DNA of 64,000 nt from Novosphingobium malaysiense (GCF_000802225.1 NZ_JTDI01000005.1:124001-188000); one strand, 5' to 3'. Counted from the stretch's first letter, positions 8,816-17,116 are shown. Numbers and translations are program-made. Notes: a model not told the origin generated them from the letters alone.

Positions 8816-9487
8816 TCAGGCCCGGGGCTTCGAAGTCTTCTTTGCCGCCCCCTTCTCCAGGACTTTCGGCTTGTAACCGCACAAGTCGACGACCGGGCAC
8901 CGCCAGCACTCGGGCGTGCGCGCCTTGCAGATATAGCGGCCGTGCAGGATCAGCCAATGGTGCGCGCCGACGCGGAAGGGCTCGGGCACTTTCTTTTCGA
9001 GCTGCTTCTCCACCGCCAGCGGCGTCTTGCCCTTGGCGAGGCCGGTGCGGTTGCCGACGCGGAAGATATGCGTGTCGACCGCGAAGGTCTCGGCCCCGAA
9101 GGCGCAGTTCATCACCACGTTGGCGGTCTTGCGGCCCACGCCCGGCAGTTCGACCAGCGCGTCGCGGTCTTCCGGCACCTCGCCGCCATAGTCGCGCACG
9201 AGGATCTCTGAGAGGGCGATGACGTTCTTCGCCTTGGAGTTGAACAGGCCGATGGTCTTGATGTGCTGCTTGAGTCCTTCCTCGCCCAGATCGACCATCT
9301 GCTGCGGCGTCGTCACCTCGCGAAACAGCGCCCGCGTCGCCTTGTTGACCCCGACGTCAGTCGCCTGTGCGGAGAGTACCACGGCGACGAGCAGCTGATA
9401 GGTATTGCCGAATTCCAGCTCGGTCTCGGGCGAGGGGTTCAGCTCGGCAAGACGGCGGAAGAATTCGAAGATATCGTCTTTTTTCAT
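8816..9487 (-). CDS. nth: Endonuclease III
   Basis: DNA glycosylase/AP lyase that removes oxidised pyrimidines in base-excision repair; 223 residues, the usual length. The helix-hairpin-helix LPGVGRKTANVV holds K120, and D138 lies in VDTHIFRV, at the same numbers as the E. coli enzyme. The [4Fe-4S] ligands C187, C194, C197 and C203 show the C-x6-C-x2-C-x5-C spacing. Its start overlaps the potassium-channel stop by 4 bases, so dapB, the channel and nth form one operon. Confidence 0.97.
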   Translation of the reverse strand: MKKDDIFEFFRRLAELNPSPETELEFGNTYQLLVAVVLSAQATDVGVNKATRALFREVTTPQQMVDLGEEGLKQHIKTIGLFNSKAKNVIALSEILVRDYGGEVPEDRDALVELPGVGRKTANVVMNCAFGAETFAVDTHIFRVGNRTGLAKGKTPLAVEKQLEKKVPEPFRVGAHHWLILHGRYICKARTPECWRCPVVDLCGYKPKVLEKGAAKKTSKPRA

Positions 9488-10263
9488 GTGTCCGTCTGCT
9501 TGTCTTCTTCCGCGCCGCGCTGGCGCTGCATGGCGTCGCTGAAGGCGGAGGCCATGATGCCGGTGGGCATGGCGACTAGGCCGATACCGCTCAGCGCGAC
9601 GATCGAGGCGAGGAACTTGCCCAGCGGCGTGATCGGCGAGGCGTCGCCATAGCCGACGGTGGTCAGCGTTATGATCGCCCACCACAGCGCGCGCGGGATC
9701 GAGCCGAATGCGTCGGGTTGGACGTGCCGCTCGGCCCAGTAGAGCGAGCTGGCGCCGAACAGCAGCAGGCAGGCGGCCAGCGCCATCGTCACCAGCAATT
9801 CGTAGCGCCGCTCGGCCAGCGCGCGCACCAGTTCGCGCAGCGCAGCGGAAAAGCGGCCGAACTTGGCAAGCGCGGCAAGTCGGATCAGCCGCACGATCCG
9901 TAGCAGGGCCACATCGCTGAAGAAGAACGGCATGAGCGCGGCGACCACCACGATCAGATCGATCAGCGCCAGCGGCGTCACCATGAAGCGCAGGCGCGCT
10001 TTCCAGGCAGGCTCATCGCCCGCTTCCTCGGCCACGCTCCAGATGCGGCCGACGTATTCGACGCCGAAGATAAGGCCGAAGGTCATTTCGAGCGCGATGA
10101 ACAGTTCGCGGTGCGGCCGGAAGATCTTGGGTTCGGTGGCGACGATGGTCACGGCGACGGCAGCGAGGATCACGACGATCATGAACCGGTTAAATAGCGT
10201 CAGCTTGTCGCTGCGGTCCGCCCTAGCGAAGAGCTGATGATAAACGTGCCGCCGCAAGCCCAT
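9484..10263 (-). CDS. Voltage-gated potassium channel family protein
   Basis: A 259-residue inner-membrane ion channel with six predicted membrane segments. An S4-like voltage-sensor helix (LLRIVRLIRLAALAKFGRF, near residues 120-138) precedes the pore, whose selectivity filter TTVGYGD marks a potassium channel. The C-terminal tail is short and charged, with no RCK domain. It sits between dapB (3-base gap) and nth (4-base overlap) in one operon. Confidence 0.93.
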   Translation of the reverse strand: MGLRRHVYHQLFARADRSDKLTLFNRFMIVVILAAVAVTIVATEPKIFRPHRELFIALEMTFGLIFGVEYVGRIWSVAEEAGDEPAWKARLRFMVTPLALIDLIVVVAALMPFFFSDVALLRIVRLIRLAALAKFGRFSAALRELVRALAERRYELLVTMALAACLLLFGASSLYWAERHVQPDAFGSIPRALWWAIITLTTVGYGDASPITPLGKFLASIVALSGIGLVAMPTGIMASAFSDAMQRQRGAEEDKQTDT

Positions 10264-10266
10264 CGG

Positions 10267-10995
10267 TCAGAGTCCCAGCACCTCGGGCATGGTGTAGCGC
10301 CCGGCGGACTTGCCCTGCACCCATTCGGCGGCCCTGAGCGCGCCCTTGGCGAAGATGCTGCGATTCTCTGCCATGTGCGAGAGGGTGAGACGTTCGCTGT
10401 CGCTGAGGAACAGCACCGAGTGATCGCCCGCGACGGTGCCGCCGCGCAGGGCGGCAAAGCCGATGGTGCCAGTCTCGCGCTTGCCGGTGATGCCGTCGCG
10501 GCCGCGTTCCGAGTTGTCGGCGAGGGCGATGCCGCGCCCTTCGGCGGCTGCTTCGCCCAGCAGCAGGGCGGTGCCCGAAGGCGCATCGACTTTCATGCGG
10601 TGGTGGGTCTCGACGATCTCGATATCCCAGTCCTCGCCGAGACGGCTGGCAGCCTCGCGCACCAGATGGGCGAGCAGGGTGACGCCGAGCGAGGTGTTGC
10701 CGGTCTGGAGCACGGGGATATTCTGCGCGGCGCTGTCGATCAGCCAGTGATGGCGTTCCTCCAGCCCGGTAGTGCCGATCACCACCGGAACGCCCGCCGC
10801 CATGGCGGCATCGAGATTGCCTTCGAGCGCGCCGGGGCTGGAAAAGTCGATCAGCACGTCGGCCTTGGCGGCAAGCGCGGCGACATCGCCGTCCTTGTCG
10901 ACGCCGCCGGCCACTTCGACGCCCGCCGCTTCAGCGGCTGCGGCAATGGCCTGGCCCATCCGGCCCTGGCTGCCGATAATTCCGATCTTCGTCAC
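10267..10995 (-). CDS. dapB: 4-hydroxy-tetrahydrodipicolinate reductase
   Basis: Catalyses the NAD(P)H-dependent step of the diaminopimelate/lysine pathway; 242 residues. The cofactor motif GIIGSQGRMG is near the N-terminus, and the active-site motif HHRMKVDAPSGTA is complete. I chose the GTG at 10995 because GCGGAGAG lies upstream and the Rossmann strand follows directly; the open frame reaches 11055 without homology. It heads the dapB-channel-nth operon. Confidence 0.96.
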   Translation of the reverse strand: MTKIGIIGSQGRMGQAIAAAAEAAGVEVAGGVDKDGDVAALAAKADVLIDFSSPGALEGNLDAAMAAGVPVVIGTTGLEERHHWLIDSAAQNIPVLQTGNTSLGVTLLAHLVREAASRLGEDWDIEIVETHHRMKVDAPSGTALLLGEAAAEGRGIALADNSERGRDGITGKRETGTIGFAALRGGTVAGDHSVLFLSDSERLTLSHMAENRSIFAKGALRAAEWVQGKSAGRYTMPEVLGL

Positions 10996-11099
10996 TGCGC
11001 ACTCTCCGCTTGCCCCGCGCGCGCCGCCGGGCGGTTCAGCGCCCGCATGGCGCAATCAGGCCCTTTCGACAAGCTTGCGGTGCAGGCTATGATGCCGCC

Positions 11100-11798
11100 A
11101 TGTCCACCATTCGCAACATCGTCATCCTCACCGGCGCCGGCGTCAGCGCCGAAAGCGGCATCGATACCTTCCGCGACGGCGGCGGCCTATGGGAGCAGCA
11201 CCGCGTCGAGGACGTGGCGACGCCGGAGGCCTTCGCGCGCGACCCGGAACTGGTCCAGCGCTTCTACGACATGCGGCGCGAAGCGATCCAGACCAAGCAG
11301 CCGAACGCGGCGCACCATGCGCTGGCGCGGCTCGACAGCGAATGGAGCGGCAACCTGCTGATCGTCACCCAGAACGTCGACGACCTGCACGAGCGGGCGG
11401 GGGCCAAGCGCGTGCTGCACATGCATGGAGAACACCTCAATGCCTGGTGCACGGCCTGCGACGTGCGCTCGCGCTGGACCGGCCCGCTGATCGACGGGCC
11501 TGCCTGTCCGGCCTGCGGCGAGCGCGCCTTGCGCCCCGACGTCGTGTGGTTCGGCGAGATTCCCTATCGCATGGAAGAGATCTTCGCCGCGCTGCAGGAG
11601 GCCGACCTGTTCGTCTCCATCGGCACCTCGGGCGCGGTCTATCCGGCCGCCGGATTCGTGCGCAACGCACGCGATCTGGGCGTGGCGACGCTGGAACTCA
11701 ACCTGGAGCCCTCGCAGGGCACCTTGTGGTTCGACGAGGCACGCCATGGTCCGGCAAGCGAGGTCGTGCCCGCGTGGGTGGACGAGATGCTCTCATGA
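11100..11798 (+). CDS. cobB: Sir2-family NAD-dependent protein deacylase (CobB type)
   Basis: A 232-residue sirtuin that removes acyl groups from lysines using NAD. It shows GAGVSAESGIDTFR, TQNVDDLHERAG, the catalytic His in HMHGE, and the zinc pairs CTAC and CPAC. Y56 and R59 (FYDMRRE) match the Tyr/Arg pair that gives SIRT5 and CobB their desuccinylase/demalonylase activity. The start at 11100 fits the beginning of the Rossmann fold. Its stop overlaps the GFA-protein start (ATGA). Confidence 0.94.
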   Translation: MSTIRNIVILTGAGVSAESGIDTFRDGGGLWEQHRVEDVATPEAFARDPELVQRFYDMRREAIQTKQPNAAHHALARLDSEWSGNLLIVTQNVDDLHERAGAKRVLHMHGEHLNAWCTACDVRSRWTGPLIDGPACPACGERALRPDVVWFGEIPYRMEEIFAALQEADLFVSIGTSGAVYPAAGFVRNARDLGVATLELNLEPSQGTLWFDEARHGPASEVVPAWVDEMLS

Positions 11799-12136
11799 CG
11801 GGCGTGTTGCATGGCAGCTGCCATTGCAGCGCCATCACGCTCACCGTCGCCCATGCGCCCGAAACGGTGAGCGAGTGCAACTGCTCGATCTGCAGGCGGA
11901 TCGCCGCGCTGTGGGGCTACTTCGATCCGGCGGATGTCACCGTGGACGGCGATGCGGGCGGGTACCAGTGGGGCGACCGGTCGCTCACCGTCTGGCACTG
12001 CAAGAGTTGCGGATGCACGACGCACTGGACGGCTGCCGATCATCACTACGGGCGCATGGGTGTGAACATGCGGATGTTCGCGCCGTCCGTACTGGCCGCC
12101 ATTCCGGTCGAGTTCACCGACGGCGCCAGCTTCTAG
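11795..12136 (+). CDS. GFA/CENP-V family zinc protein
   Basis: A 113-residue protein of the glutathione-dependent formaldehyde-activating enzyme (GFA) fold. The zinc-binding cysteines are visible as GSCHCSAI, CNCSICRR and CKSCGC. The activity of most family members is unproven; some scavenge formaldehyde-glutathione adducts. It is translationally coupled to the sirtuin by a 4-base overlap. Confidence 0.88.
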   Translation: MTGVLHGSCHCSAITLTVAHAPETVSECNCSICRRIAALWGYFDPADVTVDGDAGGYQWGDRSLTVWHCKSCGCTTHWTAADHHYGRMGVNMRMFAPSVLAAIPVEFTDGASF

Positions 12137-12190
12137 TGCGATGACGGCAGGGGGCGCATCTCTATCCGCTAGCGTTCCCGCCCCATTCTC

Positions 12191-12273
12191 CGTCATCCCC
12201 GCGAAGGCGGGAATCCCGCTTTTCACACAGTGAGCATGGAAAAGTAGCGGGACCCGCCTGCGCGGGGGCGACG
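12191..12273. repeat. Palindromic repeat, family A, copy 1
   Basis: An 83-base imperfect palindrome that begins CGTCATCCCCGCG and ends GCGCGGGGGCGACG, with an inner AT-richer loop. The arms pair over about 29 bases with a few mismatches. A second copy with the same outline lies at 22401-22486. It sits between the convergent GFA and MoeB-type genes. It resembles the REP-like elements common in sphingomonads. Confidence 0.85.
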
Positions 12274-12325
12274 ATTATGGTGCGAACGCTTTGTTGGGTC
12301 GGTTCTCACCTGCGGGAACCGCCCA

Positions 12326-12393
12326 CCGTTCGTGTCGAGCGAAGTCGAGACACTGCAGCGCCCACGTGTCTCGACTTCGCTCGACACGAACGG
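12326..12393. repeat. Long perfect inverted repeat
   Basis: Two perfect 28-base arms (12326-12353 and 12366-12393) separated by 12 bases; the arm core is GTGTCGAGCGAAGTCGAGAC. It lies between the GFA-family and MoeB-type stop codons, downstream of family A copy 1. It could end or stabilise the convergent transcripts; no T-run follows on either side. Similar TCGACTTCGCTCGACACGAA palindromes are familiar from sphingomonad genomes. Confidence 0.9.
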
Positions 12394-12428
12394 AAGCGGG
12401 TCTTCGCCCCGGCCTCGCAAGATGCCGG

Positions 12429-13202
12429 TCAGGCCTTCTGGCCGCACCCCTTGCAGGCGGGATCCTTGGCGATGCGCAGCGGGCGCATCGAGGGGGCCAT
12501 GCCGTCGATCAGGTGCAGCGTGCCGAATTGCGGATCGCCGAAGGCGGCATGCCCGTCGAGCAGCACGCGAATCGCATGCATGACGGCGAATGTGCCGACC
12601 ATGCCCACCATCGCGCCGAGCACGCCGTCCGCCGCGCAGGTGTCGCAGTCCTCGGCATCGAAGGCATCGCCCACGAAGCAGCGGTAGCAGGGCTGGTCCG
12701 GCAGGTGGCCGGCGAAGTTGGCGACTTGTCCCTGGAACCGGCCGATGGCGGCGCTGGTAAGCGGAATTCCCAATTCGACACAGGCATCTGACACCGTCAG
12801 GCGAGTCGCGAAGTTGTCACACCCGTCTACTACGAGGCTCGCGCCGGAGAGGATCCGGGCAGCGTTTGCACCCCCCACCCGCGTAACGACTGCCTCCACC
12901 TCAAGGCCAAGATCAAAACGCCGCACCCATTCGGCCGCCACTTCCGCCTTGGGCCTGCCGATATCAGACGGCGCAAATATCGTCTGACGCTGAAGGTTGC
13001 TGACGTCCACGACGTCGTCATCCACCAGTGTCAGATGTCCTATGCCGGCTGCGGCGAGGTATTGCAGTGCAGGACTGCCTATCCCGCCGCAGCCGACAAG
13101 CACCACGTGTGCATCGGCCAGCGCGACCTGACCGGCGCCGCCCACTTCGGGCAGCACGATATGGCGTGCGAAACGCGAAAGACGGTCTGGCGAAAGGCTC
13201 AT
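12429..13202 (-). CDS. MoeB/ThiF-family adenylyltransferase (E1-like)
   Basis: A 257-residue E1-like enzyme that adenylates the C-terminal Gly-Gly of a sulfur carrier (MoaD or ThiS). It shows the nucleotide motif GCGGIGSPALQYLA, DVSNLQRQ with the catalytic Arg, the zinc pairs CYRC and CKGC, and a TCAADGVLG segment. There is no C-terminal rhodanese domain. The sequence cannot separate MoeB from ThiF. The DUF983 gene lies 13 bases upstream on the same strand. Confidence 0.92.
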   Translation of the reverse strand: MSLSPDRLSRFARHIVLPEVGGAGQVALADAHVVLVGCGGIGSPALQYLAAAGIGHLTLVDDDVVDVSNLQRQTIFAPSDIGRPKAEVAAEWVRRFDLGLEVEAVVTRVGGANAARILSGASLVVDGCDNFATRLTVSDACVELGIPLTSAAIGRFQGQVANFAGHLPDQPCYRCFVGDAFDAEDCDTCAADGVLGAMVGMVGTFAVMHAIRVLLDGHAAFGDPQFGTLHLIDGMAPSMRPLRIAKDPACKGCGQKA

Positions 13203-13215
13203 TGCGGGCCGGACT

Positions 13216-13614
13216 TCAGGCCGGGTCCGAAGGCGTGTCTTCGGGCAGGCGTTCCTTGACGAAGCCGTGCAGGCCGAACCACCACTGCGCGGAGATCACC
13301 GCGCCCTTGGCCGGCTGCAACATCCCCAGCATCATCACCAGCGCCAGCGGCACGAGGATCGAGACCATCGCCAGCGGGCCGAGTTCGAAATCGAGCGACA
13401 GCGCGATGATCAGCGGCGCCATGAGGTGGCCGGTGACGAGAATCGCGATGTAGGCCGGGAAGTCGTCGGCGCGCTGCGGCGTCAGGTCCAGCGTGCAGAC
13501 CGGGCAGCGCTCCAGAGGCTTGAGCCACTTGCGAAACAGGTGGCCTTCGCCGCAGCGCGGGCACTTGCCGCGAATGCCGCGCAGCGCGGCCTGAACGAAA
13601 GTGGCAGGTATCAT
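13216..13614 (-). CDS. DUF983 membrane protein
   Basis: A 132-residue protein with an N-terminal zinc ribbon (KCPRCGEG, then RCPVCTLDL) followed by two hydrophobic segments (about residues 55-75 and 80-100). This is the standard DUF983 layout; in alphaproteobacteria the family is often near cytochrome oxidase genes, but not here. Function unknown. It probably forms an operon with the MoeB/ThiF gene. Confidence 0.88.
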   Translation of the reverse strand: MIPATFVQAALRGIRGKCPRCGEGHLFRKWLKPLERCPVCTLDLTPQRADDFPAYIAILVTGHLMAPLIIALSLDFELGPLAMVSILVPLALVMMLGMLQPAKGAVISAQWWFGLHGFVKERLPEDTPSDPA

Positions 13615-13688
13615 GGGGCAGCGCCTACAGCATGGGCGGCTGGCGGTGAAGCCGTAATTGCCGTTTCGATCGCTGGTGGCCGCGAACA

Positions 13689-13721
13689 GGCCGGCTTCCC
13701 TTGCGGAGAGAGAAGCCGGCC
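13689..13721 (-). terminator. Hairpin behind the diguanylate cyclase gene
   Basis: A 10-bp stem (GGCCGGCTTC paired with GAAGCCGGCC) with a 13-base loop, 18 bases past the stop of the diguanylate cyclase. There is no clear T-run, so termination is only probable. Confidence 0.45.
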
Positions 13722-13739
13722 GCTCCCGGAGGAGAGGGT

Positions 13740-14594
13740 CTACTCGGTTGCCGAGATGTGGATGCGGTTACGCCCCTGGCTCTTGGCACCGTAGAGCGCT
13801 GTATCGGCGTGCTGGCAGGCCTCGTCGAACTGCGCGAAATCGCGGATGAGCGCAAGGCCGCACGATAACGTCACCGGCCAACCCCGATCGTCGAGATTGC
13901 GGTCAAGAGCGATCGAGGCGCGCAGCCGTTCGATGATCAGCCGAGCCTCGTCGAGCATGGTATCGGGCAGCAGCACGGCGAATTCCTCCCCGCCCCAGCG
14001 GCCGACCAGATCCTTGCGGCGCAGTTCGCTTTCCAGGTGCAGCGCGATGGTCTTGAGCACGTCGTCGCCTGCGTCGTGTCCGAACTGGTCGTTGATCAGC
14101 TTGAAGTGATCGATGTCGATCAGGGCCATCACGGCCGTGTGATTGCCGAGCAGAACTTCGCGCGCCGATTCCACGAATCCGCGGCGGTTGCGGATGCCGG
14201 TAAGGGCATCGCGCTCGGAAGTGTCGACAAGGCGCTTGATACGCGCGGCCGACTCATTGGCGGCGGTGGCGACGCTGCCCAGCAGTCGGCCGACCAGGTC
14301 GCCTGCACCCCGCGGGATATGTCCGACCGGCTCGCCATCCTGCACCGCGCGCAACATCTCCGTCGCCTCGCTTACTGGTGAGAGCAGGGCCCGGATGGCG
14401 GCCAGACCGAGACCGGCGGCGACAAGTGTGGCAAGGAGCAGCACGACCAGCGTTGCGGCCTGCCACTGCCCGGTCGTGACCTCGAGGCCGATATAGGCGA
14501 TCAGCGGGAAATGGACCGCGCCGAGGCAGATGAACAGAATCCGATACTCGTAGTGTTTCGGGAACAGAAAGGCTGTGGCTCTGTAGAAGCGCAT
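13740..14594 (-). CDS. Membrane diguanylate cyclase (GGDEF)
   Basis: A 284-residue c-di-GMP synthase. Two transmembrane helices in the first 70 residues are followed by a linker and a GGDEF domain. The active site is GRWGGEEFAVLL, and RRKD sits five residues before it as a product-inhibition I-site. There is no EAL domain or recognisable sensor apart from the membrane part. The start at 14594 has AGAGG upstream; the open frame continues to 14666 without support. Confidence 0.93.
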   Translation of the reverse strand: MRFYRATAFLFPKHYEYRILFICLGAVHFPLIAYIGLEVTTGQWQAATLVVLLLATLVAAGLGLAAIRALLSPVSEATEMLRAVQDGEPVGHIPRGAGDLVGRLLGSVATAANESAARIKRLVDTSERDALTGIRNRRGFVESAREVLLGNHTAVMALIDIDHFKLINDQFGHDAGDDVLKTIALHLESELRRKDLVGRWGGEEFAVLLPDTMLDEARLIIERLRASIALDRNLDDRGWPVTLSCGLALIRDFAQFDEACQHADTALYGAKSQGRNRIHISATE

Positions 14595-14750
14595 GGGGGG
14601 CCTCTTTGCACGGTGGTTCCAGCAAAAAGCATTGCAGGACGTCACCCGGAGGCTGCGCGCTATCACTTATCAAAGCGTTAAGATTTGCGCCTTGAAAAGA
14701 CGGAGGTCGACGAAAAATCGTTTGCAGACCGCGCCCGTTCGCGGAGCGTT

Positions 14751-14824
14751 CTTCCGGCCGTGCGAGGCCGGAAGGTTCATGGCCAAAGGCCTGCGAGGGA
14801 CGTTGCCGTCTCGCAGGCCTTTTT
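14751..14824 (+). terminator. Two tandem hairpins, the second terminator-like
   Basis: First stem CTTCCGGCC (14751-14759) with GGCCGGAAG (14766-14774). Second stem AAAGGCCTGCGAG (14785-14797) with its complement (14810-14822), followed by a short T-run. The T-run favours the plus strand, yet no plus-strand gene lies upstream, so this may be the end of an unannotated small RNA. It could also serve as a weaker dnaA terminator on the minus strand. Confidence 0.6.
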
Positions 14825-14880
14825 GAAGTGCCGCTGGCTATAACTCGGGGGATATCCCGGGGATCGATTCGGGAAAACGC

Positions 14881-16314
14881 TCAGCTCTCAAGCTGACGTA
14901 GTAGCGAGCGAACGTCGCCGTCCATGTCGGCATCGCGCGTGCGCAGTTCCTCGATCAGGCGTACCGCGTGGATCACGGTGGAGTGATCGCGTCCCCCGAA
15001 CTTGCGACCGATCTCCGGATAGGAGCGCGGCGTGAGCACCTTGGCGAGGTACATCGCCACCTGGCGCGGACGCACGACGGCGCGGGCGCGGCGCTTGGAA
15101 CTCATTTCGGTGCGGTCGATGCGGTAGAACTGGCAGACCGTGCGCTGGATCTCGTCGATGGTGATCCGGCGGCGGTTGGCCGAGAGGATGTCTGTGAGCT
15201 GTTCCTCGGCGAGCTGCAGCGAGACTTCCTGCCCGGTGAGCTGGGCATAGGCGATCAGCTTGTTCAAGCCGCCGACCAGCTCACGCACGTTGCGGTTGAT
15301 GGTGCGGGCGAGGAACTCGATCACGTCCGCCGGCACGTCGATCGAGGCGAAGCGCTGGAGGCGGTTCTCGAGGATCGAGCGGCGCAGCTCGATGTCGGCC
15401 GGAAGAATGTCGGCGACAAGGCCCATCGACAGGCGGCTGAGCAGGCGCGGCTCGACACCGTCGAGCGCCTGCGGCGCGCGGTCGGCGGCGAAGACGAGAC
15501 GCTTGCCCTCGGCCAGCAGGGCATCGATCGTGTAGAGCAGCTCTTCCTGTGCCGACGCCTTGCCGATGATGAACTGGATATCGTCCACCAGCAGCAGGTC
15601 GAAGCCGCGCAGGCGCGCCTTGAACTCGATCATCTGGTTCTGGCGCAGGGCCTGAACGAACTCGACCATGAAGCGCTCGGCCGAGCAGTAGAAGATCCGC
15701 GCATGCGGGTGGTTGGCCAGATAGGCATGGCCGATCGCGTGCAGCAGGTGCGTTTTGCCCTGCCCGGTGGCGGCCTTGAGGTAGAGCGGCGAGAATTGCG
15801 GCCGTTCGGTCGCAGCCATGCGCTGTGCCGCATTGAAGGCCAGAACGTTGGCAGTGCCCGTCACGAAGCTGGTAAAGGTCTGCGAGGCATCGATGCCCGC
15901 AGGGCCCTGGCCGAGCGAGGCGAACGAATCGCCTGCCAGCGCGGCCGAAAGCGGATCTCCCGATCCTTGCGCCGAATCGTTGGCCGGCGCGCTCGAGGGA
16001 CGGCCACCGCCGCCCAGACGCAGTTCGGGAAGCTGGCGGCGCCCCGGATGCACGAGAATGCGTACGTGACGCACGTCGGGCCGGGCGATCTTCCATGCCA
16101 GCGACAGGCGATCGGCAAAACGATCGTTGACCCAGTTCGCCGAAAATTCGGTGGGCAGGTAGAGGTCTAGCGTGCCGGTTTCCTTGCAGTAGTTGCCCGG
16201 CTGAATCGGACGAATCCACTGGCTGTGAACCTGGTGACCCAGGTCCTTGCGAAGCCCCTGACTGATGTCCGCCCAGTCGGCCGCCAGATTCACGGCTTCC
16301 TGATCCTCTTCCAT
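14881..16314 (-). CDS. dnaA: Chromosomal replication initiator protein DnaA
   Basis: AAA+ initiator of chromosome replication, 477 residues. Domain I is at the N-terminus, then a Pro/Ser/Gly-rich linker (about residues 115-150), then the AAA+ core with LLLVDDIQF (Walker B), and domain IV with the DnaA signature GGRDHSTVIHAVRLI. The Walker A reads KAATGQGKTH, with Ala where the first Gly of the usual GGVGLGKTH stands. I chose the Met at 16314, which begins domain I; the open frame runs to 16488 without homology. rpsT and mutM lie upstream on the same strand, as in other alphaproteobacteria. Confidence 0.97.
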   Translation of the reverse strand: MEEDQEAVNLAADWADISQGLRKDLGHQVHSQWIRPIQPGNYCKETGTLDLYLPTEFSANWVNDRFADRLSLAWKIARPDVRHVRILVHPGRRQLPELRLGGGGRPSSAPANDSAQGSGDPLSAALAGDSFASLGQGPAGIDASQTFTSFVTGTANVLAFNAAQRMAATERPQFSPLYLKAATGQGKTHLLHAIGHAYLANHPHARIFYCSAERFMVEFVQALRQNQMIEFKARLRGFDLLLVDDIQFIIGKASAQEELLYTIDALLAEGKRLVFAADRAPQALDGVEPRLLSRLSMGLVADILPADIELRRSILENRLQRFASIDVPADVIEFLARTINRNVRELVGGLNKLIAYAQLTGQEVSLQLAEEQLTDILSANRRRITIDEIQRTVCQFYRIDRTEMSSKRRARAVVRPRQVAMYLAKVLTPRSYPEIGRKFGGRDHSTVIHAVRLIEELRTRDADMDGDVRSLLRQLES

Positions 16315-16478
16315 CACTGCTCGCACCGCCTTGGACTTCCTATTCGTTGAATTTTTCGCAGAATTTGCGTTCTGACCCGATGATGACCCTGACACCCGCT
16401 CGAACTCCCCTGGTTCGTGTGACCCCAAGCCTTTCGTCCTGGAACCGATCCCTACGATAGATACAAAACGCCCCCACA

Positions 16479-16498
16479 CCGCAAACATAAGTTTGCGG
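16479..16498 (-). promoter_or_regulatory. Hairpin in the dnaA leader
   Basis: Inverted repeat CCGCAAAC-ATAA-GTTTGCGG, 8-bp arms and a 4-base loop, 165 bases before the dnaA start. It could be a leader structure or a protein-binding palindrome; no T-run follows on the dnaA strand. Confidence 0.5.
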
Positions 16499-16759
16499 CT
16501 TTCGTTTCGTATACTAGTGTAGTTTCCCCGGCCGGTTCCGCGACGGCCGATGACCCTTTTAAGGAGGGGTTTGGCCGACAGGCAATACGGTCATCTGCAA
16601 ATAAATAAAATTATGACTGTTGACTCACGGATGCCTGCGGCCTTCCGGGTTCAGAAAAATTTTATGTATAAAATTCAACACTTTCCGCGTTGCAGTGATA
16701 CGAATCACAGCCTTTTCGGGGCTTTGCTTGCGCGCATGTGGCAGTGCAGCAGAAAATGA

Positions 16760-16792
16760 AACGGAGCCGGAGGTATTTCCCCCGGCTCCGTT
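16760..16792 (-). terminator. rpsT terminator
   Basis: An 11-bp GC-rich stem (AACGGAGCCGG with CCGGCTCCGTT) followed, on the minus strand, by TTTCATTTTC. It lies 63 bases past the rpsT stop. Confidence 0.85.
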
Positions 16793-16855
16793 CCTGTTTC
16801 GTGCTCGAGACAGATGTCTAGAATCTGCCTCGTGAGATTCGAATCGGCTCGCGAC

Positions 16856-17116
16856 TCAGAGCGAGGCGACGCGCTTGGTCAGGCGCGACATCTTGCGCGC
16901 TGCCGTATTCTTGTGAAGGACCCCGCGGGCAACACCGCGGGCCAGTTCCGGCTGCATTTCCTTCAGCGCAGCCGAAGCAGCGGTCTTGTCGCCGCCGGCG
17001 ATGGCGCTCTCGACCTTCTTCACGAAGGTGCGGATGCGGCTCATGCGGTTGGTATTGATCAGAGCGCGACGCTCGTTGCGACGGATGCGCTTGCGGGCTT
17101 GCGGCGTATTGGCCAT
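16856..17116 (-). CDS. rpsT: 30S ribosomal protein S20
   Basis: An 86-residue basic ribosomal protein that binds 16S rRNA. It begins [17 protein letters not shown] and ends RLTKRVASL, typical of S20. The ATG at 17116 has AGAGGAAA upstream; the longer open frame is not coding. It lies between mutM and dnaA, all on the minus strand, with its own terminator. Confidence 0.97.
   Translation of the reverse strand: MANTPQARKRIRRNERRALINTNRMSRIRTFVKKVESAIAGGDKTAASAALKEMQPELARGVARGVLHKNTAARKMSRLTKRVASL

Larger units (their letters stand above)
16315..16855. other. dnaA-rpsT intergenic region, 541 bases
   Basis: No gene seen. It holds the dnaA leader, a hairpin at 16479-16498, an AT-rich stretch at about 16595-16680 and the rpsT terminator. 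I looked for DnaA boxes (TTWTNCACA) and found none perfect; TGTATAAAA at 16666-16674 differs from the complementary form at one base. An origin here is therefore not supported. Confidence 0.7.

Noticed and set aside
12191..12393. Palindromes as ends of an insertion sequence
   Set aside because: No transposase gene or target duplication is near; the arms are internal palindromes, not terminal repeats of a longer unit.
14968..16170. 400-residue open frame on the plus strand opposite dnaA
   Set aside because: It is a shadow of dnaA codon use in high-GC DNA. It has no motif, and dnaA is certain.
16595..16680. AT-rich stretch upstream of dnaA as a replication origin
   Set aside because: No cluster of DnaA boxes was found by eye, and gene strand bias does not switch here.
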